This document shows positions 8,508 to 17,512 of a DNA stretch of 64,000 nucleotides, piece after piece. Source of the stretch: Clostridia bacterium (lineage in GTDB: Bacteria > Bacillota > Clostridia > Saccharofermentanales > Saccharofermentanaceae); assembly GCA_024403735.1 (NCBI GenBank), contig JAKSRG010000002.1:150617-214616 (forward strand), written 5' to 3'. The notes under the pieces were generated by a model, which was given only the letters and a program-made list of their open reading frames with translations, was not told the DNA's origin and did no database searches. How positions within the stretch are numbered: position 1 is the first letter of the stretch; each line of letters starts with the position of its first letter. Made by a program: the position numbers and the translations under genes.

Positions 8508-10848
8508 AATTGAGATTATGGCACCAGCAGGGTCTCTTGAGACACTTAAGGTTGCTGTTGATTGTGGTGCCGATGCTGTTTATTTAGGTATCGGCGCTTA
8601 TAATGCGCGAATGAATGCAGAGAATTTTACAATCGATACTCTAATTGAAGGTTGTAAATATGCTCATCTTAGAAGTTCAAAAGTATATTTAACTCTTAAT
8701 ACTATTGTTAACGATTTTGAGTTCGATGATGCTGTATCAACAGCTGTTGAAGCATATTCAGCTGGTGTTGATGGCATTATCATTCAAGATATTGGTTTAG
8801 CTTCAAAAATTCTTGAAGATAATCCTGAGATTCCATTGATTTGTAGTACACAAATGAATGTGTTTTCTGCTGATGAGATTTCATCTTTGGCTAATATGGG
8901 TTTTAAGAGAATTGTACTTCCACGAGAACTTTCATTGTCTGAGATTTCTAAGCGTACTCGTATTGCTAAGAACTTAAATGTTGAGACTGAGGTATTTGTT
9001 CATGGTGCAGTTTGTGTATCATGCTCTGGTCTTTGCTTGTTTAGTAGTATGAATAAGAGTGGTTCAAGAAGTGGTAACAGAGGACTTTGTGCTCAGCCTT
9101 GTAGACAAGAGTATGAGCTTTATGCTGAGAAGACAAAGATTAAGGAAGGTCATTTGATTTCTCCTAAGGATCGTTGTTTAATTCCATTTTTGTCTAGCAT
9201 TATTGAAGCTGGTGTTTCATCAATTAAGATTGAAGGTAGAATGCGTGATGCAAACTATGTAGCTTCTGCTACTAGAGCGTATCGCAAGCTTGTTGATGCT
9301 TATTATGAGGGAACACTTACTAAGGAATTAGAAGATAGCGTATATAATGATTTGCTTGTTTCTTTTAACAGAGGTGGTAGTTTTACTTCACAGTTTATGT
9401 CTGGTAAGAAGGACCCTAATTTCTTGTCTGGTGATTATGTTGGTAAGTTTGGTTTAAAGCTTGGAAATCTTACATCTAGAGATCCTAAGAAGGGAACTAT
9501 TACATTTACATATTCTGAGGATTTACCATTGCCTACAAAGGGAGATTATCTTTCTATTAGACTTGGTAGTCTTGAACTTTGTTCATTCCCAATTGGTAAA
9601 GTTCATGAAGCACCTAAATCATTATCAGTTAAGGGTCTTCATCCTGAAATGATTGAGAAACTCCCTGAATCAAAGGCACAAGTGTATTTAATGAGTCATG
9701 ATTATTCAATTACAAGAGATGAATTAAGAAAGACTCACGTTAATCTTTCTATCGATGTTAAGGATGATTTGCTTACTATTGATGCTCGTGTTAATAGTGG
9801 TATAAATATTGAGACTTCTGCATATTTCGATATTGATTTGCCTACAGATTTTGAAGGTTCAGCATTAGATCATGATAGAATTTCTGCTCAGCTCAGAAAA
9901 ACAGGTGATACTCCTTTTGTAGTTGATGAGATTTACTTTTGTTCTGATGAACCAATTAAGTGCAGAATTAGTCAGATTAATGAGTTGAGACGAGGCTTAT
10001 TTGATGCTTTATCTTCTGAGATTGATTATTCATACGAAAGAAATGTGATGACTAATTCTTTTGATATGTTTGGCGATGACGATGTTGAAATGCTTTCATC
10101 TGAAGAGGAAGGATGTAACAGTACATTACACATTTTTCCATCTTATAAGCGTATTGGCGACGATTTAGATCGTTCTTCTGATATGTACGGATTTAGTTTC
10201 TATGATTTGTCTGTAAATGGATTTGCTAATAAGATTTGCGAATTCATTAATTCAGTTGATGCTAAATTGGTAGTAGTTATGCCTGATTTCTATCATGACA
10301 GACTAGAAGAGACTGTTGATGGTGTTTTCGAGAAAATCTCATCACTTATTGGCGATAAATTCTATGCAGTTATTGATTCAAAGTCTTTCACTAATAGTGA
10401 TATTTACGAGAAGTATTCATTGAAGCATTTCTTGTCAGCTGGTTCAAACATTTATAACACTAAGTCTTTGGAAGCTGTAGCCAATGGTTGTGATGGTGCG
10501 TATATGTCTTACGAATTGTCACCAGATGAATTAATATCTATGCTTGGTAAGTCTATTAACAAGGTTTCAGATGATTTTGAGATACTTGTTCATTCTGAGG
10601 GATTAATTCCTTGGATGCAGAGCCATTTCTGCTCAATTGGTGCTCACAAAGATGGTTGTAGATCTTGTTATGATCCAGTTACTTACAGATTGAAGGGTGA
10701 TAGTGACAAGGAATGTATTGTTATTTCAAGACCAAATGACTGCTCTAGTGTTATCTATGGTGAGTCAAAGTTTACTTATGATGAGGATTTTGTAAGTCGT
10801 ATAAATGACTTAGGTTTTAATACAATTACTGTATCTGTAGAGATTTGA
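8500..10848 (+). CDS. U32 family peptidase (RlhA/TrhP-type RNA hydroxylation protein), long form with C-terminal DUF3656-like region
   Basis: The N-terminal half (residues 1-300) is a U32 domain beginning MAPAGSLETLKVAVDCGADAVYLG, with the conserved cysteine region around GAVCVSCSGLC, RGLCAQPCR and the KIEGRMR motif. Despite the peptidase name, characterised relatives (RlhA, TrhO/TrhP class) are needed for prephenate-dependent hydroxylation of 23S rRNA or tRNA uridines, so a role in RNA modification is more likely than proteolysis. The C-terminal ~450 residues form the extended region seen in long Firmicute members and end in a second Cys cluster (CSIGAHKDGCRSCYDP). It overlaps zapA and is followed by a strong terminator. 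The exact RNA target cannot be told from sequence. Confidence 0.88.
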   Translation: MNKIEIMAPAGSLETLKVAVDCGADAVYLGIGAYNARMNAENFTIDTLIEGCKYAHLRSSKVYLTLNTIVNDFEFDDAVSTAVEAYSAGVDGIIIQDIGLASKILEDNPEIPLICSTQMNVFSADEISSLANMGFKRIVLPRELSLSEISKRTRIAKNLNVETEVFVHGAVCVSCSGLCLFSSMNKSGSRSGNRGLCAQPCRQEYELYAEKTKIKEGHLISPKDRCLIPFLSSIIEAGVSSIKIEGRMRDANYVASATRAYRKLVDAYYEGTLTKELEDSVYNDLLVSFNRGGSFTSQFMSGKKDPNFLSGDYVGKFGLKLGNLTSRDPKKGTITFTYSEDLPLPTKGDYLSIRLGSLELCSFPIGKVHEAPKSLSVKGLHPEMIEKLPESKAQVYLMSHDYSITRDELRKTHVNLSIDVKDDLLTIDARVNSGINIETSAYFDIDLPTDFEGSALDHDRISAQLRKTGDTPFVVDEIYFCSDEPIKCRISQINELRRGLFDALSSEIDYSYERNVMTNSFDMFGDDDVEMLSSEEEGCNSTLHIFPSYKRIGDDLDRSSDMYGFSFYDLSVNGFANKICEFINSVDAKLVVVMPDFYHDRLEETVDGVFEKISSLIGDKFYAVIDSKSFTNSDIYEKYSLKHFLSAGSNIYNTKSLEAVANGCDGAYMSYELSPDELISMLGKSINKVSDDFEILVHSEGLIPWMQSHFCSIGAHKDGCRSCYDPVTYRLKGDSDKECIVISRPNDCSSVIYGESKFTYDEDFVSRINDLGFNTITVSVEI

Positions 10849-10880
10849 TTACAAGTAGATATATTTGTTTTTGAGTGTTA

Positions 10881-10920
10881 AAATAACATGGTGTTGTAGT
10901 GTGACATCATGTTATTTTTT
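10881..10920 (+). terminator. Rho-independent terminator after the zapA-U32 operon
   Basis: A 13-base-pair stem with one G-T wobble: AAATAACATGGTG pairs with CATCATGTTATTT, loop of about 11 bases, followed by a run of T. It ends the purL-to-U32 block and lies just before the corA ribosome binding site. Confidence 0.8.
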
Positions 10921-10938
10921 TACAAGGAGGTAGAGATT

Positions 10939-11916
10939 ATGCTTGAAATCTATAAGTCTGAGGACATAATCCAAACTCCCTCAAGATACTTGAGTCATAT
11001 AAAGGAGATTGATGAGATCGAAGCAGATACTTGGATTAATCTTTATGCTCCTACTGAAGAAGAAATCTTACGTGTAGAGAAGACACTTAATATTCCTCAA
11101 GAGTTTCTTCGTTATCCTTTGGATGAAGAGGAGAGACCTCGTATTGATAATGACGACGACACTGGTGATGTACTTGTGATTGTAGATATTCCATATCCTC
11201 GTCATGAGAATAATGTTGTTAAGTATGAGACTGCACCTTTGGGTATTATTATTTCTAAGAAACACATCATTACTGTTTCTCTTCGTAAAGTACCTATTCT
11301 TGATCAGTTCATTGATAATAGAGTAAAGGATTGTATTATTCCTTTTAGAACAAGATTCACTATTCAGATTCTTTTTGCAGTTGCAAAAGACTATTTGCGC
11401 TTGCTCCGTTTTATGGATAAGAGCCTTGATGAAGCTGAAAAGGGGTTGGCTAAATCAATTAGTAATAGCGATCTTTATAAGATGCTTGAGTGGGGTAAGT
11501 CTTTGATTTACTTCTCTACATCTTTGAAGTCTAATGAAGCTGTACTTGAGAAGTTGATGAGAGGAAGATTGGTTAAGCAGTACGAAGATGATGCTGATCT
11601 ACTTGAAGATGTCATTATCGAGTATAAGCAGGCTCATGAGATGGCTGATATTTATGCTTCTATTGTAAATGGTACTATGGATGCGTATGCTTCAATTATC
11701 AATAACAATATGAACGTAATTATGAAAGTTTTGGCTGCTGCAACTATCGTTTTGACTGTTCCAAACTTGTTCACAAGTTTCTTTGGTCAGAATATTGCGT
11801 TCCCATGGGATCCGGATTTTGCTAGTCATCCTCTTCCATTCATTATTCTCACAATTGTGTGCTTAATTAGTATGCTGATTTCTTTTATTATTATGAAAAA
11901 GAAAGATTGGTTGTAA
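10939..11916 (+). CDS. corA: CorA-family magnesium/divalent cation transporter
   Basis: Membrane channel for Mg2+ (possibly Co2+/Ni2+). The protein has the expected large N-terminal cytoplasmic domain, a long helix (roughly residues 160-260), and two C-terminal membrane helices. The selectivity motif following TM1 is GQN in SFFGQNIAFPW, where the classic motif is GMN; GQN variants occur in this superfamily, though the change may alter ion preference. The C-terminus is basic (MKKKDWL). I chose the ATG at 10939, nine bases after AAGGAGG, over an upstream ATG inside the terminator stem. 325 residues is typical for CorA. Confidence 0.9.
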   Translation: MLEIYKSEDIIQTPSRYLSHIKEIDEIEADTWINLYAPTEEEILRVEKTLNIPQEFLRYPLDEEERPRIDNDDDTGDVLVIVDIPYPRHENNVVKYETAPLGIIISKKHIITVSLRKVPILDQFIDNRVKDCIIPFRTRFTIQILFAVAKDYLRLLRFMDKSLDEAEKGLAKSISNSDLYKMLEWGKSLIYFSTSLKSNEAVLEKLMRGRLVKQYEDDADLLEDVIIEYKQAHEMADIYASIVNGTMDAYASIINNNMNVIMKVLAAATIVLTVPNLFTSFFGQNIAFPWDPDFASHPLPFIILTIVCLISMLISFIIMKKKDWL

Positions 11917-11924
11917 TTTTTTGT

Positions 11925-12944
11925 ATGAATGATGGTATTTATAAAAGAAAGGGAAGTTCGCTTTCTTTAAGTAAATTGATTGTACGAGTGGCACTATTCC
12001 TTAGTATTATTGCTGTTGCGCTTGTTCTATTTATTGTATTAACGGTTTATTCTTCTAATAAACTTATGAATGTTGAGAGTGACAGTATTTCAAATGTGCC
12101 TTCAAATGTTTTACCTTCATATTCTACCTGTTCGTTCGAATCATTTGATGGTCAGACTAATCTATCTGGTTGGTTGTTTAAATGTGACAATCCGATAAGT
12201 ACGATTATTGTCGTTCATAATACTGGAGCTAATCGTTTGCAGTTCGGTGTAGATATGATTGATATGATCGAGATGTGGCTCGATAACAACTACAATGTTT
12301 TCTTGTTCGATTTAAGAAACTCAGGTGAATCGGAAGGTGATATCTCTGGATATGGATATCTTGAATGGCAAGATGTTATTGGAGCTATAGCACAGGTTAA
12401 GATGATATCAGTTACAACTGATGTAATTCTATATGGTGTTGGTTCGGGTTGTACTGCTTGTTGTATGGCGTATTCTAAATTACCTGATTCGAATTTATCA
12501 GAGAATGAACTTGATAAAGTAGATGCTAAGTATAGACATCTTGGTTTCGACAGAGGTTATATCAAAGGAATGATCTTTGATTCTCCAGCGAAGAATAGTG
12601 ATGATTATATTAAGCCGATAGTTGCTCAGAAAGAGTTTATGGGTTCAATTACTCAGAATTTTGTTCCTTATGCAATCAGAATTTCTTCTGGTGAAGATGA
12701 GTCTTATAATTTAGCAGCAGAGATTTCACGAATGCCTATACCAGTTTGTGTTATATATGGTGGACATGATGTTTTCATCGGAGTAGAGAAGATAGATCAG
12801 CTTCTCGATGAGAGAAATAGACTTAATGAAAAGATAACAAGTTCAGTTTTTATACCTGGTGCTGGTTATCTTGAAGCATTTAGTACTGATACTTATACTT
12901 ATAGTAATGGTATATTATCATTTTTACATGTGTATTTTGGTTAA
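11925..12944 (+). CDS. Membrane-anchored alpha/beta-hydrolase-fold protein, catalytic triad degenerate
   Basis: A 339-residue protein with a basic N-terminus, one hydrophobic anchor (about residues 20-43) and an extracytoplasmic alpha/beta-hydrolase-like domain of the BEM46/YqkD type. The fold is indicated by the VVHNTGANR oxyanion region, the FLFDLRNSGESEG segment and a C-terminal GGHDVFIG acid strand. The usual nucleophile elbow G-x-S-x-G reads G-V-G-S-G, placing Gly173 where Ser is expected, and the usual catalytic His (GAGH) is Tyr315 in GAGYLEAF; Asp282 is kept. It is therefore probably not an active hydrolase by the normal mechanism. It starts 9 bases after corA without an obvious ribosome site. 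Function unknown. Confidence 0.7.
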   Translation: MNDGIYKRKGSSLSLSKLIVRVALFLSIIAVALVLFIVLTVYSSNKLMNVESDSISNVPSNVLPSYSTCSFESFDGQTNLSGWLFKCDNPISTIIVVHNTGANRLQFGVDMIDMIEMWLDNNYNVFLFDLRNSGESEGDISGYGYLEWQDVIGAIAQVKMISVTTDVILYGVGSGCTACCMAYSKLPDSNLSENELDKVDAKYRHLGFDRGYIKGMIFDSPAKNSDDYIKPIVAQKEFMGSITQNFVPYAIRISSGEDESYNLAAEISRMPIPVCVIYGGHDVFIGVEKIDQLLDERNRLNEKITSSVFIPGAGYLEAFSTDTYTYSNGILSFLHVYFG

Positions 12945-12960
12945 TTGAAAGTGTGTTTAG

Positions 12961-13974
12961 ATGGCAGATAAAGATGTATTAATTCTTGGTATTGAATCAT
13001 CATGTGATGAGACTGCTTGTTCAGTTGTTAAAAACGGACGCGTTATGTTAAGTAATGTGATTGCTTCTCAGGCTGATTTTCATGAGAAGTATGGTGGAGT
13101 AGTTCCTGAATTAGCTTCAAGAATGCATGTTGACGCTGTTTATCCTACTATTAAGGAAGCTCTTTCAGTTGCTAATGTTTCGCTTGATGATATTGATGCA
13201 ATTGCAGTTACATATGGTCCTGGTCTTGTTGGTGCTTTGTTAGTAGGTTTGTCTGCTGCAAAAGGATTAGCATATTCAGCTAATAAACCTTTGGTTGGCG
13301 TTAATCATATGCATGGACATATAGCTGCTAATTATTTATGTCATCCAAATTTGGAACCACCATTCCTTTGTTTATCAGTAAGCGGAGGACATAGTGAGAT
13401 TGTACGTGTTGATGATTATTCATCTATGACTATTCTTGGTTGTACAAGAGATGATGCAGCAGGTGAAGCAATCGATAAGATTGCAAGAGTTATTGGTCTT
13501 GGATATCCAGGTGGTCCTAAGATGGATAAAGCTGGACGTAATGGTAATGTTGATGCATATAAGTTTTCATCAACACATATGAAAGATTCATTAGATTTCT
13601 CATTCAGTGGAATTAAGACATCTGCATTAAACCAGTTGAATGAAATGAAAATGCGTGGTATAGAGATTAATATTGCTGATTTTGCGGCATCTTATCAACA
13701 TCATATTGCTAATGAATTAGTAAGAAATACGATTAAAGCAGTAAAGAATACTGGAATTAAGACTGTTTGCTTAGCTGGTGGTGTCAGCGCAAACTCATTT
13801 TTGCGAGCTTTGATCGATGAAGAAGCGGCTAAAAACAAGTTTAAAGTGTATTATCCTGATTTAAAATTGTGCACAGATAATGCCGCTATGATTGCATGTG
13901 CAGGATATTATGAATATGTTAGAGGAGTTAGACACGGATTGGATTTGAATGCTGTCCCATCTTTGTCTTTATAA
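12961..13974 (+). CDS. tsaD: tRNA N6-adenosine threonylcarbamoyltransferase TsaD
   Basis: Catalytic subunit of the complex that transfers threonylcarbamoyl to A37 of ANN-decoding tRNAs (t6A). The 337-residue protein has the N-terminal ATPase-like signature GIESSCDETA, the metal-binding pair in HMHGHIAAN, and the phosphate-binding CLSVSGGHSEIV and LAGGVSANS loops, all in the family order. Partner genes tsaB, tsaC and tsaE are not in this window. It precedes smpB by only 4 bases, a common Firmicute arrangement of translation-quality genes. Confidence 0.97.
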   Translation: MADKDVLILGIESSCDETACSVVKNGRVMLSNVIASQADFHEKYGGVVPELASRMHVDAVYPTIKEALSVANVSLDDIDAIAVTYGPGLVGALLVGLSAAKGLAYSANKPLVGVNHMHGHIAANYLCHPNLEPPFLCLSVSGGHSEIVRVDDYSSMTILGCTRDDAAGEAIDKIARVIGLGYPGGPKMDKAGRNGNVDAYKFSSTHMKDSLDFSFSGIKTSALNQLNEMKMRGIEINIADFAASYQHHIANELVRNTIKAVKNTGIKTVCLAGGVSANSFLRALIDEEAAKNKFKVYYPDLKLCTDNAAMIACAGYYEYVRGVRHGLDLNAVPSLSL

Positions 13975-13978
13975 TATT

Positions 13979-14452
13979 ATGGCTATACAAAAAGGTATTA
14001 AGGTTATTGCTGAAAACCGCAAGGCTTTCCATGATTATTTCATTGAAGAACGCTATGAATGCGGTATTGTTTTATCAGGTACAGAAGTTAAGAGTATAAG
14101 ATTAGGAAAGATTAATCTTAAAGATAGTTATTGCACTATCAAGGATGGAGAGATTTTCCTTGTGGGAGTGAATATCAGTCATTATGAGCAGGGAAATCGA
14201 TTTAATCTTGATCCAATGCGTACACGTAAACTTCTTATGCATAAGATTGAAATTGTTAAGCTTTATTCTAAGATTAAGCAGGAAGGTTATACTTTGGTTC
14301 CAACTAAAGCTTACTTTTCTGATAGTAAAGTTAAGATTGAAATAGGTCTTGCTAAAGGTAAAAAGAATTATGATAAGCGTGATTCAATTGCTGAAAAACA
14401 AGCTAAGCGAGATATCGATCGAGCATTAAAAAATCAAAATAAGTATTTATGA
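13979..14452 (+). CDS. smpB: SsrA-binding protein SmpB
   Basis: RNA-binding partner of tmRNA in trans-translation, which rescues ribosomes stalled on broken mRNAs. 157 residues, typical length. Family landmarks are NRKAFHDYFIEERYECGIVLSGTEVKSIR at the start (given here only to residue 20: NRKAFHDYFIEERYECGIVL), the DSYC strand and a basic C-terminal tail (KRDIDRALKNQNKYL) that enters the decoding centre. The start at 13979 leaves a 4-base gap from tsaD and gives the expected N-terminus MAIQKG; no strong ribosome site is seen, so coupling to tsaD translation is likely. The ssrA gene itself was not found in the window. Confidence 0.95.
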   Translation: MAIQKGIKVIAENRKAFHDYFIEERYECGIVLSGTEVKSIRLGKINLKDSYCTIKDGEIFLVGVNISHYEQGNRFNLDPMRTRKLLMHKIEIVKLYSKIKQEGYTLVPTKAYFSDSKVKIEIGLAKGKKNYDKRDSIAEKQAKRDIDRALKNQNKYL

Positions 14453-14493
14453 TTTTTTCAAATGAGATATAATTGTCGTATTGAGGGACCTAT

Positions 14494-15024
14494 ATGACAA
14501 AAAAAGATAAGAAGATAAATGTATTATTTCTCATAGCTTCAATATTCATTTGGATTATTGTTGCAGTTTGGGTGTTTATTATTTTTATGTTAGCTGCTGA
14601 GAATGGCATCGAGTCACACGAAAGAAGTGATTATGTTGTTCAGATAGTAAGGCAGATAATTGAGTATGATATATCTGAAGTTTTAGTTCGTAAGATTGCG
14701 ATTATCATTGAATTTGGTTTTTTAGCATTTACGATTTATCTAGGTATGAATTATACAAACGGAATTTCAGATAAATACTCATATGCTTCTTCTAAGCAGA
14801 AAACAATCAAACATGATAATGAGTTGTTTATTATGTATTCTTTTTGGTTATCAGTATTAACTGCTATTCTTGTAGAATACTTCCAATTCTTTATCGAAGG
14901 AAGAAATCCATTAGTACTTGATGTTTGTATTGCAGCTGGATCAATATGTTCAATTCTTCTGATTGTCAGAATTTCATTTGTTATTAAGTTAAAACTTTTG
15001 AAACAGGAAGAAATTGAATACTAA
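14494..15024 (+). CDS. VanZ-like membrane protein
   Basis: A 176-residue integral membrane protein with about four hydrophobic helices (residues ~10-34, ~68-90, ~108-130, ~142-165). The VanZ family signature is visible as EYFQFFIEGRNPLVLDV, corresponding to the usual E-x-x-Q-x-F-x-x-x-R-x-x-x-x-x-D pattern. VanZ proteins are linked to low-level teicoplanin resistance in enterococci, but most homologues have no assigned function, so this should not be read as a resistance gene. Ribosome site GAGGGACC precedes the ATG. It ends before a bidirectional terminator. Confidence 0.75.
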   Translation: MTKKDKKINVLFLIASIFIWIIVAVWVFIIFMLAAENGIESHERSDYVVQIVRQIIEYDISEVLVRKIAIIIEFGFLAFTIYLGMNYTNGISDKYSYASSKQKTIKHDNELFIMYSFWLSVLTAILVEYFQFFIEGRNPLVLDVCIAAGSICSILLIVRISFVIKLKLLKQEEIEY

Positions 15025-15046
15025 TTTGAGTAATGATTATAAACAA

Positions 15047-15082
15047 TAAAAAGCCTCTGAAGTTACTTCAGAGGCTTTACTT
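15047..15082. terminator. Bidirectional terminator between convergent VanZ-like and DUF3048 genes
   Basis: Perfect stem AAAGCCTCTGAA with TTCAGAGGCTTT around a 5-base loop, flanked by A-rich sequence on the left and T-rich on the right, so it can act for both convergent transcripts. Confidence 0.85.
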
Positions 15083-15107
15083 TTGTTGTCTAATTTACAA
15101 TCTACAA

Positions 15108-16298
15108 TTAATTGTAAGTTGTGTTGCCGATGTAATCGTTGTCAACAATACAGATGTATGACTTACCACGATTAACTTCAATTTCGTTACCATCAATATC
15201 TGTGAGAACGATAAGATCAGTTGGTGTGTTCTTTGACCAGAAGATTGGAATAATCTTACCATTAGAAGCGTAGTAACCAGTACCACCATTCTCAAGATAA
15301 GCATCGATTGTTCCATCGCCGTGACCGTGAATTTCTGCAAAACATACAATAACATTTGTTACTGCAATCTGCTCGCCAGTTGTTTCGTCAATCTGAGCCA
15401 TTCCACCGTACTGTGACTTAAGGTAGAGCTTAGAAGCTTCGTCATATGTGAATAATGCATCATCATTTGTCTGTGAGAACCAAACGTTAAGTGAAGTACA
15501 ATTTTCACCATTTGCTAAGTTAGCTGAATTATCTGGTACATAATTGAAGAGTAATGGTGTTTCACCCTGACGCTCGATATCGAAATAGTCGATAGCAGCT
15601 GAAATATACTTACCATCAGAAACAGCTGTGTGCTCCAAAGCTCTGTATGACTTCCATACTGAATCTCTCCAGAAGAAGAGGCCTGTAGGAAGATTAACTT
15701 CACCATTAGCAGAACTGTATGGTCCAGCAGAACAGTTATTACCATCTACATGATCGATGCCCCACTCAGCAATGTGATCAGGTACACGAGCATTACGTCC
15801 ATAGTGAATAAAGATTGAGTTATTACCAGCTGCAAGGTCTGTAGAGAGGATACGAGCACTTCTAAGTGAACCTACTTCTGGTACAGTGTTGATATCAGCG
15901 AAAACAGCTAATAAACGTGTCTGACCGCCTTCTGTCTCATACTCATAAATAGCATCTGCCTGGCTAACACCACGCTGTGGCTGAGCTTCGTACTTGTTAT
16001 TGATTACAATTGCAATACTTCTGTAGCCAATGTTAGCAGGATCCATATCTTGGAGACCTGTAACAGGATTTACAGCAAGTGGGTTAGTTGGGTCATATAA
16101 TCCGTTAATATCTTCTATTACAGGTTCTGTTTCAGCAACTGTTGTCTCAGTTTCTTCAATTGATGTTTCTGTAGCTGCTGTTGTAGTTGCTGCAGTTGTA
16201 GTAGCTACAGTTGTTTCATTAGTTTCTTTTGAACATGCTGCAAAAGCGAAGAGCATTGATGCTGAAAGAACTAATGAAAAGATTCTTTTTAGTTTCAT
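15108..16298 (-). CDS. DUF3048 (YerB-like) lipoprotein
   Basis: A 396-residue predicted lipoprotein. The signal peptide ends in a lipobox-like LFAFAACSKE, giving lipidation at the Cys near residue 22. A low-complexity Thr/Ala/Glu linker (about residues 28-62) follows, then two DUF3048 parts: NPVTGLQDM..., IAIVINNKYEAQPQRGVSQAD (first 20 residues of which define the family start), SAR, HYGRN and the C-terminal half with KNTPTDLIVLTD and GKSYICIVD. Function is unknown; B. subtilis YerB is an uncharacterised surface lipoprotein. AAGGAGAAAAG lies upstream of the ATG. It is the only reverse-strand gene in the first 30 kb and is insulated by a terminator and its own promoter. Confidence 0.88.
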   Translation of the reverse strand: MKLKRIFSLVLSASMLFAFAACSKETNETTVATTTAATTTAATETSIEETETTVAETEPVIEDINGLYDPTNPLAVNPVTGLQDMDPANIGYRSIAIVINNKYEAQPQRGVSQADAIYEYETEGGQTRLLAVFADINTVPEVGSLRSARILSTDLAAGNNSIFIHYGRNARVPDHIAEWGIDHVDGNNCSAGPYSSANGEVNLPTGLFFWRDSVWKSYRALEHTAVSDGKYISAAIDYFDIERQGETPLLFNYVPDNSANLANGENCTSLNVWFSQTNDDALFTYDEASKLYLKSQYGGMAQIDETTGEQIAVTNVIVCFAEIHGHGDGTIDAYLENGGTGYYASNGKIIPIFWSKNTPTDLIVLTDIDGNEIEVNRGKSYICIVDNDYIGNTTYN

Positions 16299-16328
16299 AC
16301 TTTTCTCCTTTTATTAAAAAGATAATTT

Positions 16329-16337
16329 ATTATAACA
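16329..16337 (-). promoter_or_regulatory. Extended -10 promoter for the DUF3048 lipoprotein gene
   Basis: On the reverse strand TGTTATAAT fits the extended -10 consensus TGnTATAAT. It sits about 30 bases upstream of the DUF3048 start. No good -35 at 17 bases is seen, as is common for extended -10 promoters. Confidence 0.5.
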
Positions 16338-16361
16338 CTATATTTTGTTCTAAACGTAAAT

Positions 16362-16389
16362 TTGTGTTTTTTAATGAAATTGTTATAAT
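16362..16389 (+). promoter_or_regulatory. Sigma-A type promoter for the LCP-family gene
   Basis: TGTTATAAT at 16381-16389 is a perfect extended -10, with a weak -35 TTGTGT at 16362-16367 (16-base spacer). It is divergent from the DUF3048 promoter in the same intergenic region. Confidence 0.55.
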
Positions 16390-16420
16390 ATAGTTTGATT
16401 TAAAAGTATGAGGTAAATTG

Positions 16421-17506
16421 ATGTCTAAAAAGGCTAATAAGACAAAGAAGAAGACTTCTGGATTGCAGATTTTTATTAGAATTATTTGTGCAATCTTAGG
16501 TATTATACTCGGTTGTTCTATATATTTGTTTAAGGTTCTTGGTGGATTTAAGTATGTTGCAACTCCTACAGCAACAGCTGAAGATTATGAATTGCTAGAG
16601 TTAACTGCCGGTGATAGTTTGAGTGGCGGAGATGTAGATGCTTCGTGGACTGATGGTGGTCATACACGTGTATTTATTGATCCTAATCATCCTATCATTG
16701 AAGTAGAACAGAAAGATAAGAATGTTGAGAATATTCTTGTATTCGGAGTTGATTCAAGAAGTTCTGATGACTATCAGTGTCGCTCTGATGCGATGATGAT
16801 TGTATCTATTAATAGTAAAGAGAATACAGTTAAGTTAATTTCTTTAATGAGAGATACAGGTGTTTATATTGGTGATACTAAGGAGACACAGTCTTCAACT
16901 CTTGATAAATTAACTCATGCATATGCATATGGTGGTGTTGGTCTTATGATTAATACTATTAATATTAACTTCGATTTGGATATTCAGCGATTTGTTATGC
17001 TCGATTTTGGTACTGCTGCTGATGTAATTGATTTGGTTGGTGGTGTTGATATCGATGTATCTCCTGACGAAGTAAAGTATGCTAACTATGTTATTACTGA
17101 GATGAATACCATTGTTTCAAATCCTGCGCCATTTATCACTACTAGTGGTATGCAGACACTAAGTGGTGTTCAGGCAATTGGTTGGTCAAGAATTAGATAT
17201 CTCGATTCAGACTTTGTTAGAACTTCTAGACAGAGGGAGATAGCTATGGCTCTTATTGCCAAAGTGGCACAACTTAATAGATTGCAGCAATTAGCACTTA
17301 TTGAGGATTCTGCAGGTATGTTTGAGACAAATATGCAAACTCTTGATTTGGCTAGAGTAGCCACTAATGGTGTTTCTGGTTCGTCTAATATTACGGAATA
17401 TCGTCTTCCAGAAGATAATCTATATCAAGTACAGAATAATCCATGGATGATGATTGTTGATATGAATCAGCAATTACCAAAATTACATGAGTTTATTTGG
17501 GGGTAA
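16421..17506 (+). CDS. LytR-CpsA-Psr (LCP) family cell-wall polymer ligase
   Basis: LCP enzymes transfer undecaprenyl-linked polymers (teichoic acid, capsule or other glycopolymers) to peptidoglycan. The 361-residue protein has a basic N-terminus and one membrane helix (about residues 17-40), then the extracytoplasmic LCP domain (about 95-290). Landmarks are ENILVFGVDSRSSD, the RSDAMMIVSIN strand with the metal-binding Asp, LISLMRDTGVYI with the catalytic Arg, and RIRYLDSDFVRTSRQREI with the pyrophosphate-binding arginines. It precedes the PP2C-like membrane protein by 6 bases and they are surely co-transcribed. The polymer substrate cannot be inferred. Confidence 0.92.
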   Translation: MSKKANKTKKKTSGLQIFIRIICAILGIILGCSIYLFKVLGGFKYVATPTATAEDYELLELTAGDSLSGGDVDASWTDGGHTRVFIDPNHPIIEVEQKDKNVENILVFGVDSRSSDDYQCRSDAMMIVSINSKENTVKLISLMRDTGVYIGDTKETQSSTLDKLTHAYAYGGVGLMINTININFDLDIQRFVMLDFGTAADVIDLVGGVDIDVSPDEVKYANYVITEMNTIVSNPAPFITTSGMQTLSGVQAIGWSRIRYLDSDFVRTSRQREIAMALIAKVAQLNRLQQLALIEDSAGMFETNMQTLDLARVATNGVSGSSNITEYRLPEDNLYQVQNNPWMMIVDMNQQLPKLHEFIWG

Positions 17507-17512
17507 AAATAT

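Noticed and set aside
14494..15024. VanZ-like gene as a glycopeptide resistance determinant
   Set aside because: No vanHAX, vanRS or other resistance genes are nearby; most VanZ homologues are not resistance genes.
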